A program made the translations under genes and the position numbers. Of a DNA stretch of 12,945 bases, positions 1-7,868 are shown in pieces. Origin of the DNA: Gemmatimonadales bacterium. GTDB lineage: Bacteria; Gemmatimonadota; Gemmatimonadetes; Gemmatimonadales; GWC2-71-9. Location: assembly GCA_013812695.1 (NCBI GenBank), contig JACCSZ010000311.1:1-12945 (forward strand). The letters run 5' to 3'. Position 1 is the first letter of the stretch. Every line of letters begins with the position of its first letter. A model generated the notes under the pieces. The model saw nothing but the letters and a program-made list of their open reading frames with translations. It was not told the origin of the DNA and made no database searches.

Positions 1-2832
1 GAGCCGGTCGTACCCGGCGACCAGCAATGGCTCCGCCTCGGCAAAGCGCGCTCCGGCCGAGAGGCAGGCGCCGAGCGCGCTCTGCGCTTCGGCGATGCGC
101 CAGTGGCCCGCCGGCAAGGCCGCTTCCCGGATCGCCAACGCTTCGCGCAGCATCGGCTCGGCGCCGGCGTGGTCGCGCCGGGCGATCAGCGACTGCCCGA
201 GTCCGACCAGGGTAATGGCCAGGTCGGTATGCGCCCGCGGCAGGACGCGCCGCTGCAACGTGAGCGCCTCCCGGTAGAGCGAATCGGCGGCGGCGTGATC
301 GCCGAGGCCCGCCCGGACCGACGCCAGGTTGTCCAGTGTCGTGGCGATCCACGGGTGCCGCGGGCCGAGCTTGGCGCGGTAGATCGTCAGCGCTTCCCTG
401 AACAGCGGCTCGGCCCCAGCGTAGCGCTGGTGATTCTTGAGCTCGAGCCCGAGATAGTTCAACCCGGTGGCCACCGACGGATGGTCGGGCCCGTTGATGC
501 GGCGCTGCATCGCGAGCGCTTCGTCATACAACGCGATCACGCCGGTATCGCCGCGTTCGCTCTTCAACTGTGCCAGGTTGACGAGCGTGATCGCGATGGC
601 CCGGTGGTCGGGGCCGAGCAGCTCCCGGCGCATCGCCAGCGCCTCCTCGAACAGCGGCTCGGCGGAGGTGAAGTCGCCGGTCATCCGCTGCAGCGACGCG
701 AGGCTGTTGAGCGTGTTCGCGATGCTCGGATGCTTGGCACCGAGGACTCGGCGGCGGACTGCGAGTGCCTCCCGGTAATGCTGCTCCGCCTCGGCGAAGC
801 GGTCCTGGCCGTGCAGCACCAGGGCGAGGTTGTGGAGGCTCTCGCCGACGGCCGGATGGTTCGTGCCGTAGAGCGCGCGCCGGATGGCGAGCGCTTCGCG
901 GTGCATCCTGCCGGCGGCGGCGTAGTCGCCCTGCGCCCGCGCCAGCACGCCGCGGACGGTCAGCGTGACCGCGAGGTCGGGGTGTGCCGGCCCGAGGGTC
1001 TCGCGCCGGCGGGTGACCACGACGCCGAGGAGCGAGTCGGCGCCGGCGTGATCGCCCTGGAGCCGGCGCAGCTCGGCGAGATCGGTCAGCGTCGCTAGCA
1101 CGGCCGGGTGCTCATCGCCGAAGCGGGCCTGCCGGATCGCCAGCGCCTGCCGCAGGAGCGGCTCGGCCCCCGCGTGGTCACTGCGGTCCGTCTTGAGCAC
1201 GCCGAGCTCGCTCAGGCTCTCGGCCAGGTGCGGGTCCCCCGGCCGGTAGAGCGAGCGCCGCAGTGCCAGCGACCGCTCGAGCAGCGGTGCCGCCGCATCG
1301 TAGGCCCCGAGCGTACGGTAGACGCCGCCGAGTACGCCCAGCATTGCCGCCTGCACCTCCGGCTGGCCGACGAGCTCGCTCTCGACGCGCGCCGCGCCGC
1401 GGTCGAGCAGCTCGCGCGCGGTGACCGTCTGGCCCCTCGACTCGCCGGGGTCCGACACCGCGAAGAGGCTCACGACGAAATCCGTGACGGCGTCGGCCGT
1501 GGCCGCCTCGCGTGACGCGACCCGTGCCTGCCATGTGGTTCCCACGAGTCCGAGCAGCAGTGCCATGCCGACCAGCGCCGTCGCCGCGGCCCCGACGCGA
1601 TGCCGCCCGAGAAATTTTCGCGCGCGGTACCGACGCGTACCCCGCCTCGCCGCGATGGGATGCCCGTCGCGGTGGCGCTGCAGGTCGGTCTGAAGCTCGC
1701 GGACCGAGGCGTAACGGCGGGCCGGCTCCTTCCGGAGTGCCATCAGCACGATGTTGTCGAGGTCACCGGCCAGGCGGCGCCGGAGACGGCCGGCGGTGGT
1801 GCCGCGGTGTTCGGCCGCCCCCGGCTCCGCCGCCGCGGTGCTCGGATGCACCGGCGCCGTCTCCCGGACGACGCGCGCGACCTCGACCGGCGAACGCCTG
1901 CCAAAACGGTAGGGCCTCGCTCCGGTCAGGAGCTCGAACAGCAGCACGCCGAGCTGGTAGACGTCGCTCGCGGTGGTGACGAGCTCGCCGCCCAACTGCT
2001 CGGGACTCGCGTATTCGGGGGTGAGCAGACGGTGGCCAGCCTCGGTCACCGGCGAGATCCCTCCGCCCCCCGGCGCCTCGAGCAGCGTGGCGATGCCGAA
2101 ATCGAGCAGCTTCACCGTGCCGTCGGCGGTGACCAGGATGTTGCCCGGCTTCAGATCGCGGTGCACCACCAGGTTCTGATGGGCGAACTGGACGGCGTCG
2201 CACACGCCGGCGAACAGCGCCAGGCGGGCCTCGACCGTCAGCCGATGCGCGTCGCAGTAGTGGTCGATCGGCACGCCATCGACGTACTCCATGACGAAAT
2301 AGGGCGCGCCCGCCTCGGTCACCCCGCCGTCGAACAGCCGCGCGATGTTCGGATGGTCCAGCGAAGCGAGGATCTGCCGCTCGGCGAGAAACCGACGCCT
2401 GATCTCGGCGGATTCCACACCGCCGGCCACCAGCTTGATGGCGACCTGCTTCCGGTACTGGTCGTCGGCGCGCGCGGCGAGATAGACCGCGCCCATGCCA
2501 CCTGACCCGATCTCCCGCAGCACCTCGTAGGGGCCGATGCGTCGCCCGGCCATCGGGTCGGCGCCGCCTGCGCCGGCTTCAGCGCGCATCGAGTCGAGCA
2601 GGCCGGGCGCGAGGTCGAGCGCGGGTCGTTCGAGAAAGTCGCCGGCCGCTTCGATCGACACGAGCATCCGCTCCAGTTGCGACCGGAGCACAGGGTCCTG
2701 CGCACCGATCTCGGCCAGGTGCGCGCCCCGCTGCGCCGCGTCCTGCTCGAGGAGGGCGTCCAGGAGTGGCTGAAGCCTTTCCCAGTCGGCCTGGGACCGC
2801 AGCGGCATCGGGGAGCCCGATCGAAGGGACAT
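1..2832 (-). CDS. Transmembrane Ser/Thr protein kinase with TPR repeats (C-terminus outside window)
   Basis: The frame is open from ATG at 2832 to the left edge (944 codons, no stop), so the gene is cut by the window. It phosphorylates Ser/Thr of unknown targets. Residues 1-95 are the helical N-terminal region common to this kinase group. The Hanks-type kinase domain spans about 100-390: glycine loop GSGGMGAVYLA (109-119), AIK lysine K133, catalytic HRDLKPGN (224-231), DFG (244-246), and ASPEQ after the activation loop. A transmembrane helix lies near 412-432. From about 489 to the edge there are eleven kinesin-light-chain-like TPRs of about 42 residues, each close to G..HP..A..L..L......AE.L...AL..R. 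These probably sit outside the membrane and bind protein partners. An in-frame TGA five codons upstream rules out a longer start; M9 is the only near alternative. No strong Shine-Dalgarno is visible. It is divergent from the lipoprotein genes at 2994. The family is certain; the substrate is unknown. Confidence 0.95.
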   Translation of the reverse strand, partial: MSLRSGSPMPLRSQADWERLQPLLDALLEQDAAQRGAHLAEIGAQDPVLRSQLERMLVSIEAAGDFLERPALDLAPGLLDSMRAEAGAGGADPMAGRRIGPYEVLREIGSGGMGAVYLAARADDQYRKQVAIKLVAGGVESAEIRRRFLAERQILASLDHPNIARLFDGGVTEAGAPYFVMEYVDGVPIDHYCDAHRLTVEARLALFAGVCDAVQFAHQNLVVHRDLKPGNILVTADGTVKLLDFGIATLLEAPGGGGISPVTEAGHRLLTPEYASPEQLGGELVTTASDVYQLGVLLFELLTGARPYRFGRRSPVEVARVVRETAPVHPSTAAAEPGAAEHRGTTAGRLRRRLAGDLDNIVLMALRKEPARRYASVRELQTDLQRHRDGHPIAARRGTRRYRARKFLGRHRVGAAATALVGMALLLGLVGTTWQARVASREAATADAVTDFVVSLFAVSDPGESRGQTVTARELLDRGAARVESELVGQPEVQAAMLGVLGGVYRTLGAYDAAAPLLERSLALRRSLYRPGDPHLAESLSELGVLKTDRSDHAGAEPLLRQALAIRQARFGDEHPAVLATLTDLAELRRLQGDHAGADSLLGVVVTRRRETLGPAHPDLAVTLTVRGVLARAQGDYAAAGRMHREALAIRRALYGTNHPAVGESLHNLALVLHGQDRFAEAEQHYREALAVRRRVLGAKHPSIANTLNSLASLQRMTGDFTSAEPLFEEALAMRRELLGPDHRAIAITLVNLAQLKSERGDTGVIALYDEALAMQRRINGPDHPSVATGLNYLGLELKNHQRYAGAEPLFREALTIYRAKLGPRHPWIATTLDNLASVRAGLGDHAAADSLYREALTLQRRVLPRAHTDLAITLVGLGQSLIARRDHAGAEPMLREALAIREAALPAGHWRIAEAQSALGACLSAGARFAEAEPLLVAGYDRL

Positions 2833-2850
2833 GACTTGGGCGGGAACTCA

Positions 2851-2879
2851 ATAATGCGACCGGGGGGCGGGGAGGGCAA
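2851..2879 (-). promoter_or_regulatory. Candidate sigma-70-like promoter of the kinase gene
   Basis: On the minus strand, TTGCCC (2879-2874) and CATTAT (2856-2851) are separated by exactly 17 bases. Each matches four of six positions of the E. coli consensus. Transcription would begin only about 10-15 bases upstream of the kinase ATG at 2832, giving a very short leader, which fits the lack of a clear ribosome binding site. Consensus rules in this phylum are uncertain, so this is a weak call. Confidence 0.3.
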
Positions 2880-2943
2880 CGTGTTCTCGGGGCGTGGGGC
2901 TGTCCGGCCCTGGGCGAGTTTTGCGCGTTCCTGATTGACAGCC

Positions 2944-2959
2944 GGTCCCCATTGGGACC
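2944..2959. repeat. Perfect 6-bp inverted repeat in the kinase/lipoprotein divergent region
   Basis: GGTCCC and GGGACC flank a CATT spacer, a perfect dyad. It lies four bases after a TTGACA hexamer (2935-2940), where the spacer of a plus-strand promoter would be, and 35 bases before the lipoprotein ATG. No good -10 box is visible 16-18 bases after TTGACA. It could be an operator for either divergent gene or a small RNA hairpin. The symmetry is certain; the function is not. Confidence 0.4.
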
Positions 2960-2993
2960 ACGAACGCTCTCCGGCCGATCGAGAGGTACTCCT

Positions 2994-3470
2994 ATGCGCT
3001 GGACCCCCGTACCCCGCCTCGCGCTCGTTCCACTGCTCCTCCTGGTGCTCGGCTCGACCGCCTGTAGCGGCGGCGGCGATGGAAACAGTGGCCCGAACGA
3101 CGAGGACGTGTTCGGCACCTACACCCTGGTGAGGGCCAACGGTGAACCAGTGCCGGCCAAGGTTCTCGAGAGCGTTCTCGGCGGCGGCGGGATCGTCACC
3201 AACGTCGAGGATGGCTCCTTTCGCATCTCGGAGGATGGGAGCTGGGCGTTCGCCTTTCACTTCGAGCAGCTCGCCATCGATGACCAGGACCAGCTTACCC
3301 GCCTGGAGTACGACGTGGAGGACGCCGGCACCTACTCGCTGCAGGGCGAGTCGATCACGCTCGATGGCAGCACCGTGGTCACCCTTCGGAATGGGGTGCT
3401 GACCAAGACCACCGTCTACACCGTGCCGGGCGCGCCCGTGACGACGGTGGCGTACGAGTTCGAGAAGTAG
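2994..3470 (+). CDS. Small secreted lipoprotein, first of a tandem pair
   Basis: 158 residues. Residues 1-23 form a lipoprotein signal peptide: R2 and R8, a Leu-rich core, and a lipobox ending STAC with lipidated Cys24, the only cysteine. After a Gly/Ser/Asn linker, the mature part begins with GTYTLVRANGEPVPA and alternates polar and hydrophobic residues, as expected of a small beta-barrel or lipocalin-like fold. I recognise no named family or catalytic residues. The start at 2994 is preceded by GAGAGG with good spacing and places the signal peptide at the N-terminus; an upstream in-frame start at 2952 would add 14 residues before it. It is divergent from the kinase and 35 bases upstream of a second, similar lipoprotein, so both are probably cotranscribed. 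Likely anchored in the envelope; role unknown. Confidence 0.85.
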   Translation: MRWTPVPRLALVPLLLLVLGSTACSGGGDGNSGPNDEDVFGTYTLVRANGEPVPAKVLESVLGGGGIVTNVEDGSFRISEDGSWAFAFHFEQLAIDDQDQLTRLEYDVEDAGTYSLQGESITLDGSTVVTLRNGVLTKTTVYTVPGAPVTTVAYEFEK

Positions 3471-3505
3471 ACCCCTGCAACGCTCACCCATGCAAGCGAG
3501 GCATC

Positions 3506-3955
3506 ATGCAGCACCATGCATTCGTCCCGGTGTTCGCGGTCGTCCTGGCTCTCGCGCTCGGCACCGCGGCATGCGGCGGTGATTCATCCGGGCCCGACGA
3601 CGCCGGAATCACCGGCACGTACGCGCTCCAGACCGTGGCGAACGACGACGGAGCCGAGAACCTGCCCGCAACGCACCAGGGTGCTTTCGGCGGCGAATAT
3701 ACGTTCACGAGCGGCAGCCTGACGCTCGCCGCGAACGGGACCTACACCCGGACCGGCTCCTTCACGTACGACGACATCATCACCGACGGCGACTTGGGCG
3801 ACACGGGAACCTTCACGCGGTCCGGCGCCGACCTCACGTTCACCTCCGACCAGTCCGACCCGTTCACGGGTACTGTCGACGGCGATGAGCTCACCCTGGT
3901 GTTTCCCGTCGTCAATGCGGCCGACGAATTCACCTTCGTGTTTCAGGTAGATTAG
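3506..3955 (+). CDS. Small secreted lipoprotein, second of a tandem pair
   Basis: 149 residues. The signal peptide has a hydrophobic core VFAVVLALALG and a lipobox ending TAAC, with lipidated Cys23 as the only cysteine. The mature domain has the same layout as the protein encoded at 2994: GTYALQTVANDDGAENLPA near the start, a run of predicted beta strands rich in Thr, Asp and Gly, and an aromatic/acidic C-terminus (FVFQVD against YEFEK). This suggests a diverged tandem duplication. The ATG at 3506 has a modest GCGAGG upstream. The mature protein is acidic and has no catalytic signature I recognise. No clear terminator follows it in the next 140 bases, so read-through into the TPR gene at 4100 is possible. 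Function unknown. Confidence 0.85.
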   Translation: MQHHAFVPVFAVVLALALGTAACGGDSSGPDDAGITGTYALQTVANDDGAENLPATHQGAFGGEYTFTSGSLTLAANGTYTRTGSFTYDDIITDGDLGDTGTFTRSGADLTFTSDQSDPFTGTVDGDELTLVFPVVNAADEFTFVFQVD

Positions 3956-4099
3956 CTTTAGCTTCGTGCCGGTCGCCGTAGCGGGTAGGCACATGTTCGA
4001 CGGCCTCGAGGGGTCGGGCGGCTACGTCTGCGGCATCACGGCCGTGGCCGAACAGACCCGGCCACCCACCCCATAGTGATGACCACGGACGAGCCGGCG

Positions 4100-5797
4100 A
4101 TGAAGAAACGAGCGGCAAGTAGTCCCCCAGCTCCGCTCCCAGCCGGGATCGGGCTGAGATCTGCCCCAGTCCGCTCGTGCATCAAGACCTTGCTGGCGAT
4201 TGTCCTGGCTGGAAGCGCGCCTAGCGGAGCCAACGGACAGGGCACGGGGCACGTCGAGCACGTCCGCGCCCCGGTCGCTTTCCCGATCTCTTGCTCCCCA
4301 CAAGCTCAGTCGAAGTTCAATCAAGCCGTCGCCCTGCTGCACCACATGACCTACCCGGGAGCGAGAGCAGTCTTCCAGCAGGCCACCAAGCTCGACGCCC
4401 GATGCGCGATGGCGCACTGGGGCGTCGCGATGACCCTGTTCCAGCCCCTCTGGCCCACTCGGCCGGGAGCCGCGGAGCTCCAGCGCGGATGGGCGGCAGT
4501 GCAGCGAGCCAGCAGCCTCGAGCCTCCCACCGAGCGCGAGCGTTTGCTCGTTGCCGCCGCGGCGGCCTTCTTCCGCGACCCGCAATCGACCGACTACTGG
4601 CAACGCATTCGCCGGTGGGAGCAGGCCATGGCCCGGGCGTACGCCGCCTTCCCCCGGGACCCCGACGTGACCGCCTTCTACGCCCTTGCTCACTTGGCCG
4701 TCGCACCCGCCGACACCATGTCGGGTGCCTACTCGGCTCGCGCCGCCGGCCTCCTGCTCCGCGTGTACGAGCGCAACCCGGACCATCCGGGCGCCATGCA
4801 CTATCTGGTGCACGCCAACGACGCGCAGGGACGTGAGCGCAAATCGCCGGAGATCATCCGGAAGTACGCGATGGTGGCGCCCCGCAACCCCCACGCGCTG
4901 CACATGCCGACCCACATCTCCACCCGGCTCGGCGACTGGGACGCGGTGATCCACGGCAACCGGCGCGCCGCCGAGGCGGCCCTGGAGCATCCCGCGGGCG
5001 ACCGCGGCGAGTTCGTGTGGGACGAATTCCCCCACGCCATCGAGTACCTCGTCTATGCCGACCTGCAGAAAGGCGCGGATGACGAGGCCGCGGCGCATCT
5101 GGCCTGGCTCCACACGACAACTCGACTTCAGCCCACGTTCAAGACGGCTTTTCACCTCGCCTCCACGAGGGCGCGATACGCGTTGGAGCGGCGGGCCTGG
5201 AAGGAGGCCATGGCGCTGGTCCCGCGCGACCCGCCGACGCTCGACTGGGACAAATTCATGTGGGCCGAGGCCGTCACGTGGTTCGCCCGGGGTCTCGGCG
5301 CCGCCCGCGAAGGCAGCGTCGGGGAGGCCCGGGCCGCCGCCGGCCGCCTCGACGCGCTCGAGGCTGCCGCCAGAACCGCGGGCGAGGACCTCTTCGCTCG
5401 CAATATCCGTGTGCTTCGCCTGGCGGTGAGCGCGTGGCGTGCCCAGGCCGAGCAGGACACGGCAGCCAGCGTGACGCTGATGCGGGAGGCCGCGGCCCTC
5501 GAGCTTGCGACGCCCAAGCACGCCGTCACGCCCGGCCCCACGCTTCCGGCCCGCGAGCTCCTCGGCGATCTCCATATGGCGCAGACGAGGCCAGTGGACG
5601 CACTCGTCGCCTACGAGCGCGCGTTGCAGCTCTACCCGCGACGCTTCAACAGCTTGCTGGGCGCCGCTCGGGCTGCCCGGGCGTCCGGCGACCCGGACAG
5701 GGCTCGCGCCTTCTATCGGGAACTGCTGCAGGTTGCCGAGGGGGGCACCAGAGCATCGGTGCTCGAGGAAGCCCGCAGCTTCGTGCGACAGCGCTGA
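4100..5797 (+). CDS. Exported TPR protein with His-rich motifs
   Basis: 565 residues from ATG 4100, chosen because GGACGAG lies seven bases upstream; GTG 4076 and ATG 4079 are in frame and would add eight or seven residues. A hydrophobic segment at about 28-42 (IKTLLAIVLAGSA) followed by NGQG looks like a signal peptide with an unusually long n-region. The rest is helical TPR-like repeats. It resembles a widespread, uncharacterised bacterial TPR family with these marks: FNQAVALLHHMTYPGA (73-88), CAMAHWGVAM (102-111), HPGAMHYLVHAND (229-241) and NPHALHMPTHIS (263-274). The last two hold six histidines with even spacing (H229, H234, H238, H265, H268, H272), and C64 and C102 could form a disulfide. 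More typical TPRs occupy about 485-560. I know of no assigned activity; metal binding is only an inference. It follows the lipoproteins and converges with the peptidase gene. Confidence 0.9.
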   Translation: MKKRAASSPPAPLPAGIGLRSAPVRSCIKTLLAIVLAGSAPSGANGQGTGHVEHVRAPVAFPISCSPQAQSKFNQAVALLHHMTYPGARAVFQQATKLDARCAMAHWGVAMTLFQPLWPTRPGAAELQRGWAAVQRASSLEPPTERERLLVAAAAAFFRDPQSTDYWQRIRRWEQAMARAYAAFPRDPDVTAFYALAHLAVAPADTMSGAYSARAAGLLLRVYERNPDHPGAMHYLVHANDAQGRERKSPEIIRKYAMVAPRNPHALHMPTHISTRLGDWDAVIHGNRRAAEAALEHPAGDRGEFVWDEFPHAIEYLVYADLQKGADDEAAAHLAWLHTTTRLQPTFKTAFHLASTRARYALERRAWKEAMALVPRDPPTLDWDKFMWAEAVTWFARGLGAAREGSVGEARAAAGRLDALEAAARTAGEDLFARNIRVLRLAVSAWRAQAEQDTAASVTLMREAAALELATPKHAVTPGPTLPARELLGDLHMAQTRPVDALVAYERALQLYPRRFNSLLGAARAARASGDPDRARAFYRELLQVAEGGTRASVLEEARSFVRQR

Positions 5798-5847
5798 GGC
5801 GGGCACTGGCGGCCCGAGCGGCTGCCAGACAGGTCAGGCTAGCTTTC

Positions 5848-5895
5848 ACTGGTGCCGGGGCGGTTCATTGGTGAGGCGAGGCGACCTATTGGTGA
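5848..5895 (+). repeat. Three short direct repeats (ACTGGTG / ATTGGTGA) about 20 bases apart
   Basis: ACTGGTG begins at 5848, ATTGGTGA at 5867 and ATTGGTGA at 5888, so spacings are 19 and 21 bases, close to two helical turns. They lie in the 231-base gap between the convergent TPR and peptidase genes, where no gene or clear terminator is visible. The same gap holds a perfect CCGGATCCGG palindrome at 5938-5947. Chance occurrence is possible with such short units. Confidence 0.3.
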
Positions 5896-6028
5896 CGCGG
5901 GTCGGGCGTCTACCCTGCTGATAGGTTCGCAGAAGTTCCGGATCCGGTGAAAGCCTGGCACCTGCCCCCGCACCCCTTGTCACCCGCAAACATGACCGCC
6001 TGCGGTGCTCCGATGCCTGCCGGCTCCC

Positions 6029-7306
6029 CTACCTCGTCTCCCCCGCCCCCCGCCCGTATTTCCGCATGACCTCCCGCAGCCGCCCGTGCGGCAGGGCATA
6101 CGCCCGGACGTCATCCGCGCCCGTCATCGTCTCCGCCGCCAGCATCGCATTCACGATCGCTTCCTCGACCGCCTGCACCGTGGCCTCGAAGATCGGGTTG
6201 ATCCGGTCGTTCGGCAGCATCGCGACCGTGGCGAGTCCCGTGTCCGCCGCGGCCCGCGCATTGGCGGTCGAAAAGGCGATGAAGATGTCGCCCGAGCCGT
6301 TCTCGCCCAGCCCGCCCATCCGCCCGACGCCGAGCGAGGCCCGCGTCGCGACCCGCTTGAGCTGGTGCGGGAGCAGCGGGGCATCGGTCGCGACGACGAT
6401 GATGATAGACCCCAGCCCCTCACCCTCGCCCGGCGCCCCGGCCGGACCGTTGGAGGACCGCCGTCTGGGAGCCGCCCCCTCGGCACACGCCGGCAACCCC
6501 CGCAGCCATCCCCGCGACGGCTCGGCGCCCGCGCGGCACCGCACGAGGTCGGTGATCTCTCGCCCCACCGGCACCCCCGCGATGCTGAGCAGCCGACGCT
6601 GGCCGTAGTTGCACTGGACCAGCACCCCCACGGTGTACCCGCCCGCGTCGCCTTCTAGCACGCGCGATGCGGTCCCGGTGCCGCCTTTGAAGCCGTGGCA
6701 GTTCATGCCGGTGCCACCCCCGACGTTCCCCTCGGCCACCGGACCGGACGCGGCGCCGTCGAGCGCGGCGAACACGTGCTCGCGCGTCACGTGGAATCCC
6801 TCGGCGTCGTTGAGCATACCGTCATACGTCTCCGCCACGATGGGCAGCGCCCAGAGAAACCCGGGCCGGTGCCGGGTCATCCACCCGATGGTGGCGTCCC
6901 GCACCACGCCGACGCTGTGCGTGTTGGTGATGAGCACCGGCCCGTCGAGGCGGCCCGATTCCTCCACCCACGTGGTCCCGGTCATCTCCCCGTTGCCGTT
7001 CAGCGTAAACCAGCCCGCGAACACGCTGTCGGAGCCGGTCCGGCCCCTGGGGAACACGGCGGTGACCCCGGTGCGGACGGGACCTCGCCCGACCACCAGC
7101 CGTCCGGCGCCACGGATGAGCGTCGCGTAGCCCACCTCGACGCCGGCCACGTCGGTGATCGCGTTGTGCCGGCCCGGCACGCCCTCCAGCGGGATGCCGA
7201 GGGCGCGTGCCCGCTCGCCGCGTCGCGCCGGGACGCGCTGCGCGAGGAGGTTGGCTGGCACCGCCGAGAGCGCCACCAGCAGCAGTGCCATGCCCAGGCG
7301 CGTCAC
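6029..7306 (-). CDS. Exported P1-family (DmpA-type) aminopeptidase
   Basis: 425 residues. A self-processing Ntn-type peptidase of the P1/S58 family (DmpA, beta-peptidyl aminopeptidases), which removes N-terminal residues from peptides or amino-acid amides. The start is GTG 7306, giving a clean signal peptide MTRLGMALLLVALSAVPANLLAQ; Met6 is an alternative. Family marks: GVPGRHNAITDVAGVEVGY (42-60), NTHSVGVVRDA (128-138), GGGTGMNCHGFKGGTGTASR (196-215), CNYGQRR (232-238), and the processing site GLG|SIIIVVATDAPLL, where Ser300 would become the N-terminal nucleophile of the small subunit. NGSGDIFIAFST follows at 336-347. The linker before the cleavage site is extended and carries C257 and C274, possibly a disulfide. 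GTG overlaps the TGA of the upstream membrane-protein gene (GTGA), so translation is coupled. Family assignment is firm; the natural substrate is unknown. Confidence 0.93.
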   Translation of the reverse strand: MTRLGMALLLVALSAVPANLLAQRVPARRGERARALGIPLEGVPGRHNAITDVAGVEVGYATLIRGAGRLVVGRGPVRTGVTAVFPRGRTGSDSVFAGWFTLNGNGEMTGTTWVEESGRLDGPVLITNTHSVGVVRDATIGWMTRHRPGFLWALPIVAETYDGMLNDAEGFHVTREHVFAALDGAASGPVAEGNVGGGTGMNCHGFKGGTGTASRVLEGDAGGYTVGVLVQCNYGQRRLLSIAGVPVGREITDLVRCRAGAEPSRGWLRGLPACAEGAAPRRRSSNGPAGAPGEGEGLGSIIIVVATDAPLLPHQLKRVATRASLGVGRMGGLGENGSGDIFIAFSTANARAAADTGLATVAMLPNDRINPIFEATVQAVEEAIVNAMLAAETMTGADDVRAYALPHGRLREVMRKYGRGAGETR

Positions 7307-7863
7307 CGCGGCCACAGCCACCCGAACACCCCCGCGGTCGCCAACCCGTACAGCAGGCCGTCGAACGCTTCCTTGCATGCCACCGACCACGGCTTGCCCA
7401 TCCAGATGGCCGCCGGGAGCTCTCCCGCGGCGTAAGCCAGAAACGCGACCGCGCCCACGATCTGGAAGACCCGCAGGTAGTCGCTGCTCGCAGGAAGCGC
7501 GTGGCTCGCGATGTAGGCGACGAAGAACGACACCACGAGCACGAACACGAACCACCGCACCAGGGTCGGACCCATGCCCTGCGGCCCCGGCGGCTTGAGG
7601 AACAGGACGCCCACCGGACCCTCGGCGAACTTCCGCTTCATCTCGGGCGAATCCATCTGCTTGGGGTCCACGGCGTACGGTATGATGTACTGCCGCGGCG
7701 TCGGGTTGCCGCTCCGGATCGCTGCCCGGACGGCGTCTTCGTTCGAAAGCTGGCCGTAGTCCCGGTTGTGATAGCCCAAAACCATGTGGATGACACTGCT
7801 GAGGATGAACACGAGCACGGCGGAGAGGAGGATGGGAAGCCAGAGCGCGCCGAGCGACACCAT
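7303..7863 (-). CDS. Uncharacterised four-helix membrane protein, coupled to the P1 peptidase
   Basis: 186 residues, not matched to a named family. A first helix (about 5-30, LWLPILLSAVLVFILSSVIH) is followed by a hydrophilic region of about 75 residues containing HNRDYGQLSNEDAVRAAI, YIIPYAVDP and GVLFLKPPGP. Three closely spaced helices follow at about 107-128, 134-156 and 168-185, ending in GWLWPR. The start ATG 7863 is fixed by a perfect AAGGAGGT five bases upstream. The stop overlaps the GTG start of the peptidase gene by four bases, so the two proteins are probably made in a fixed ratio and may work together at the membrane. Proteins like this are often annotated only as hypothetical. 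The existence of the gene is near certain; its role is unknown. Confidence 0.9.
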   Translation of the reverse strand: MVSLGALWLPILLSAVLVFILSSVIHMVLGYHNRDYGQLSNEDAVRAAIRSGNPTPRQYIIPYAVDPKQMDSPEMKRKFAEGPVGVLFLKPPGPQGMGPTLVRWFVFVLVVSFFVAYIASHALPASSDYLRVFQIVGAVAFLAYAAGELPAAIWMGKPWSVACKEAFDGLLYGLATAGVFGWLWPR

Positions 7864-7868
7864 GGGTG

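Noticed and set aside
103..2505. Several plus-strand open frames of 135-331 codons
   Set aside because: They are antisense to the kinase. Their apparent internal repetition only reflects the 126-base TPR repeat of the opposite strand.
2319..3491. 390-codon minus-strand frame spanning the kinase start and first lipoprotein
   Set aside because: It is out of frame with the kinase and antisense to the lipoprotein; its Arg/Pro/Ser-rich sequence has no domain, while both overlapping genes have clear motifs.
4022..5806. 594-codon open frame on the minus strand
   Set aside because: It mirrors the exported TPR protein at 4100-5797 on the plus strand, which has signal peptide and family motifs. The antisense product is Gly/Val/Arg-rich with no domain; long antisense frames are expected at this GC content.
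5951..5970. Possible sigma-54 promoter (TGGCAC at about 5956)
   Set aside because: The -12 element TTGC is absent (CCGC in place), and it lies between convergent genes.
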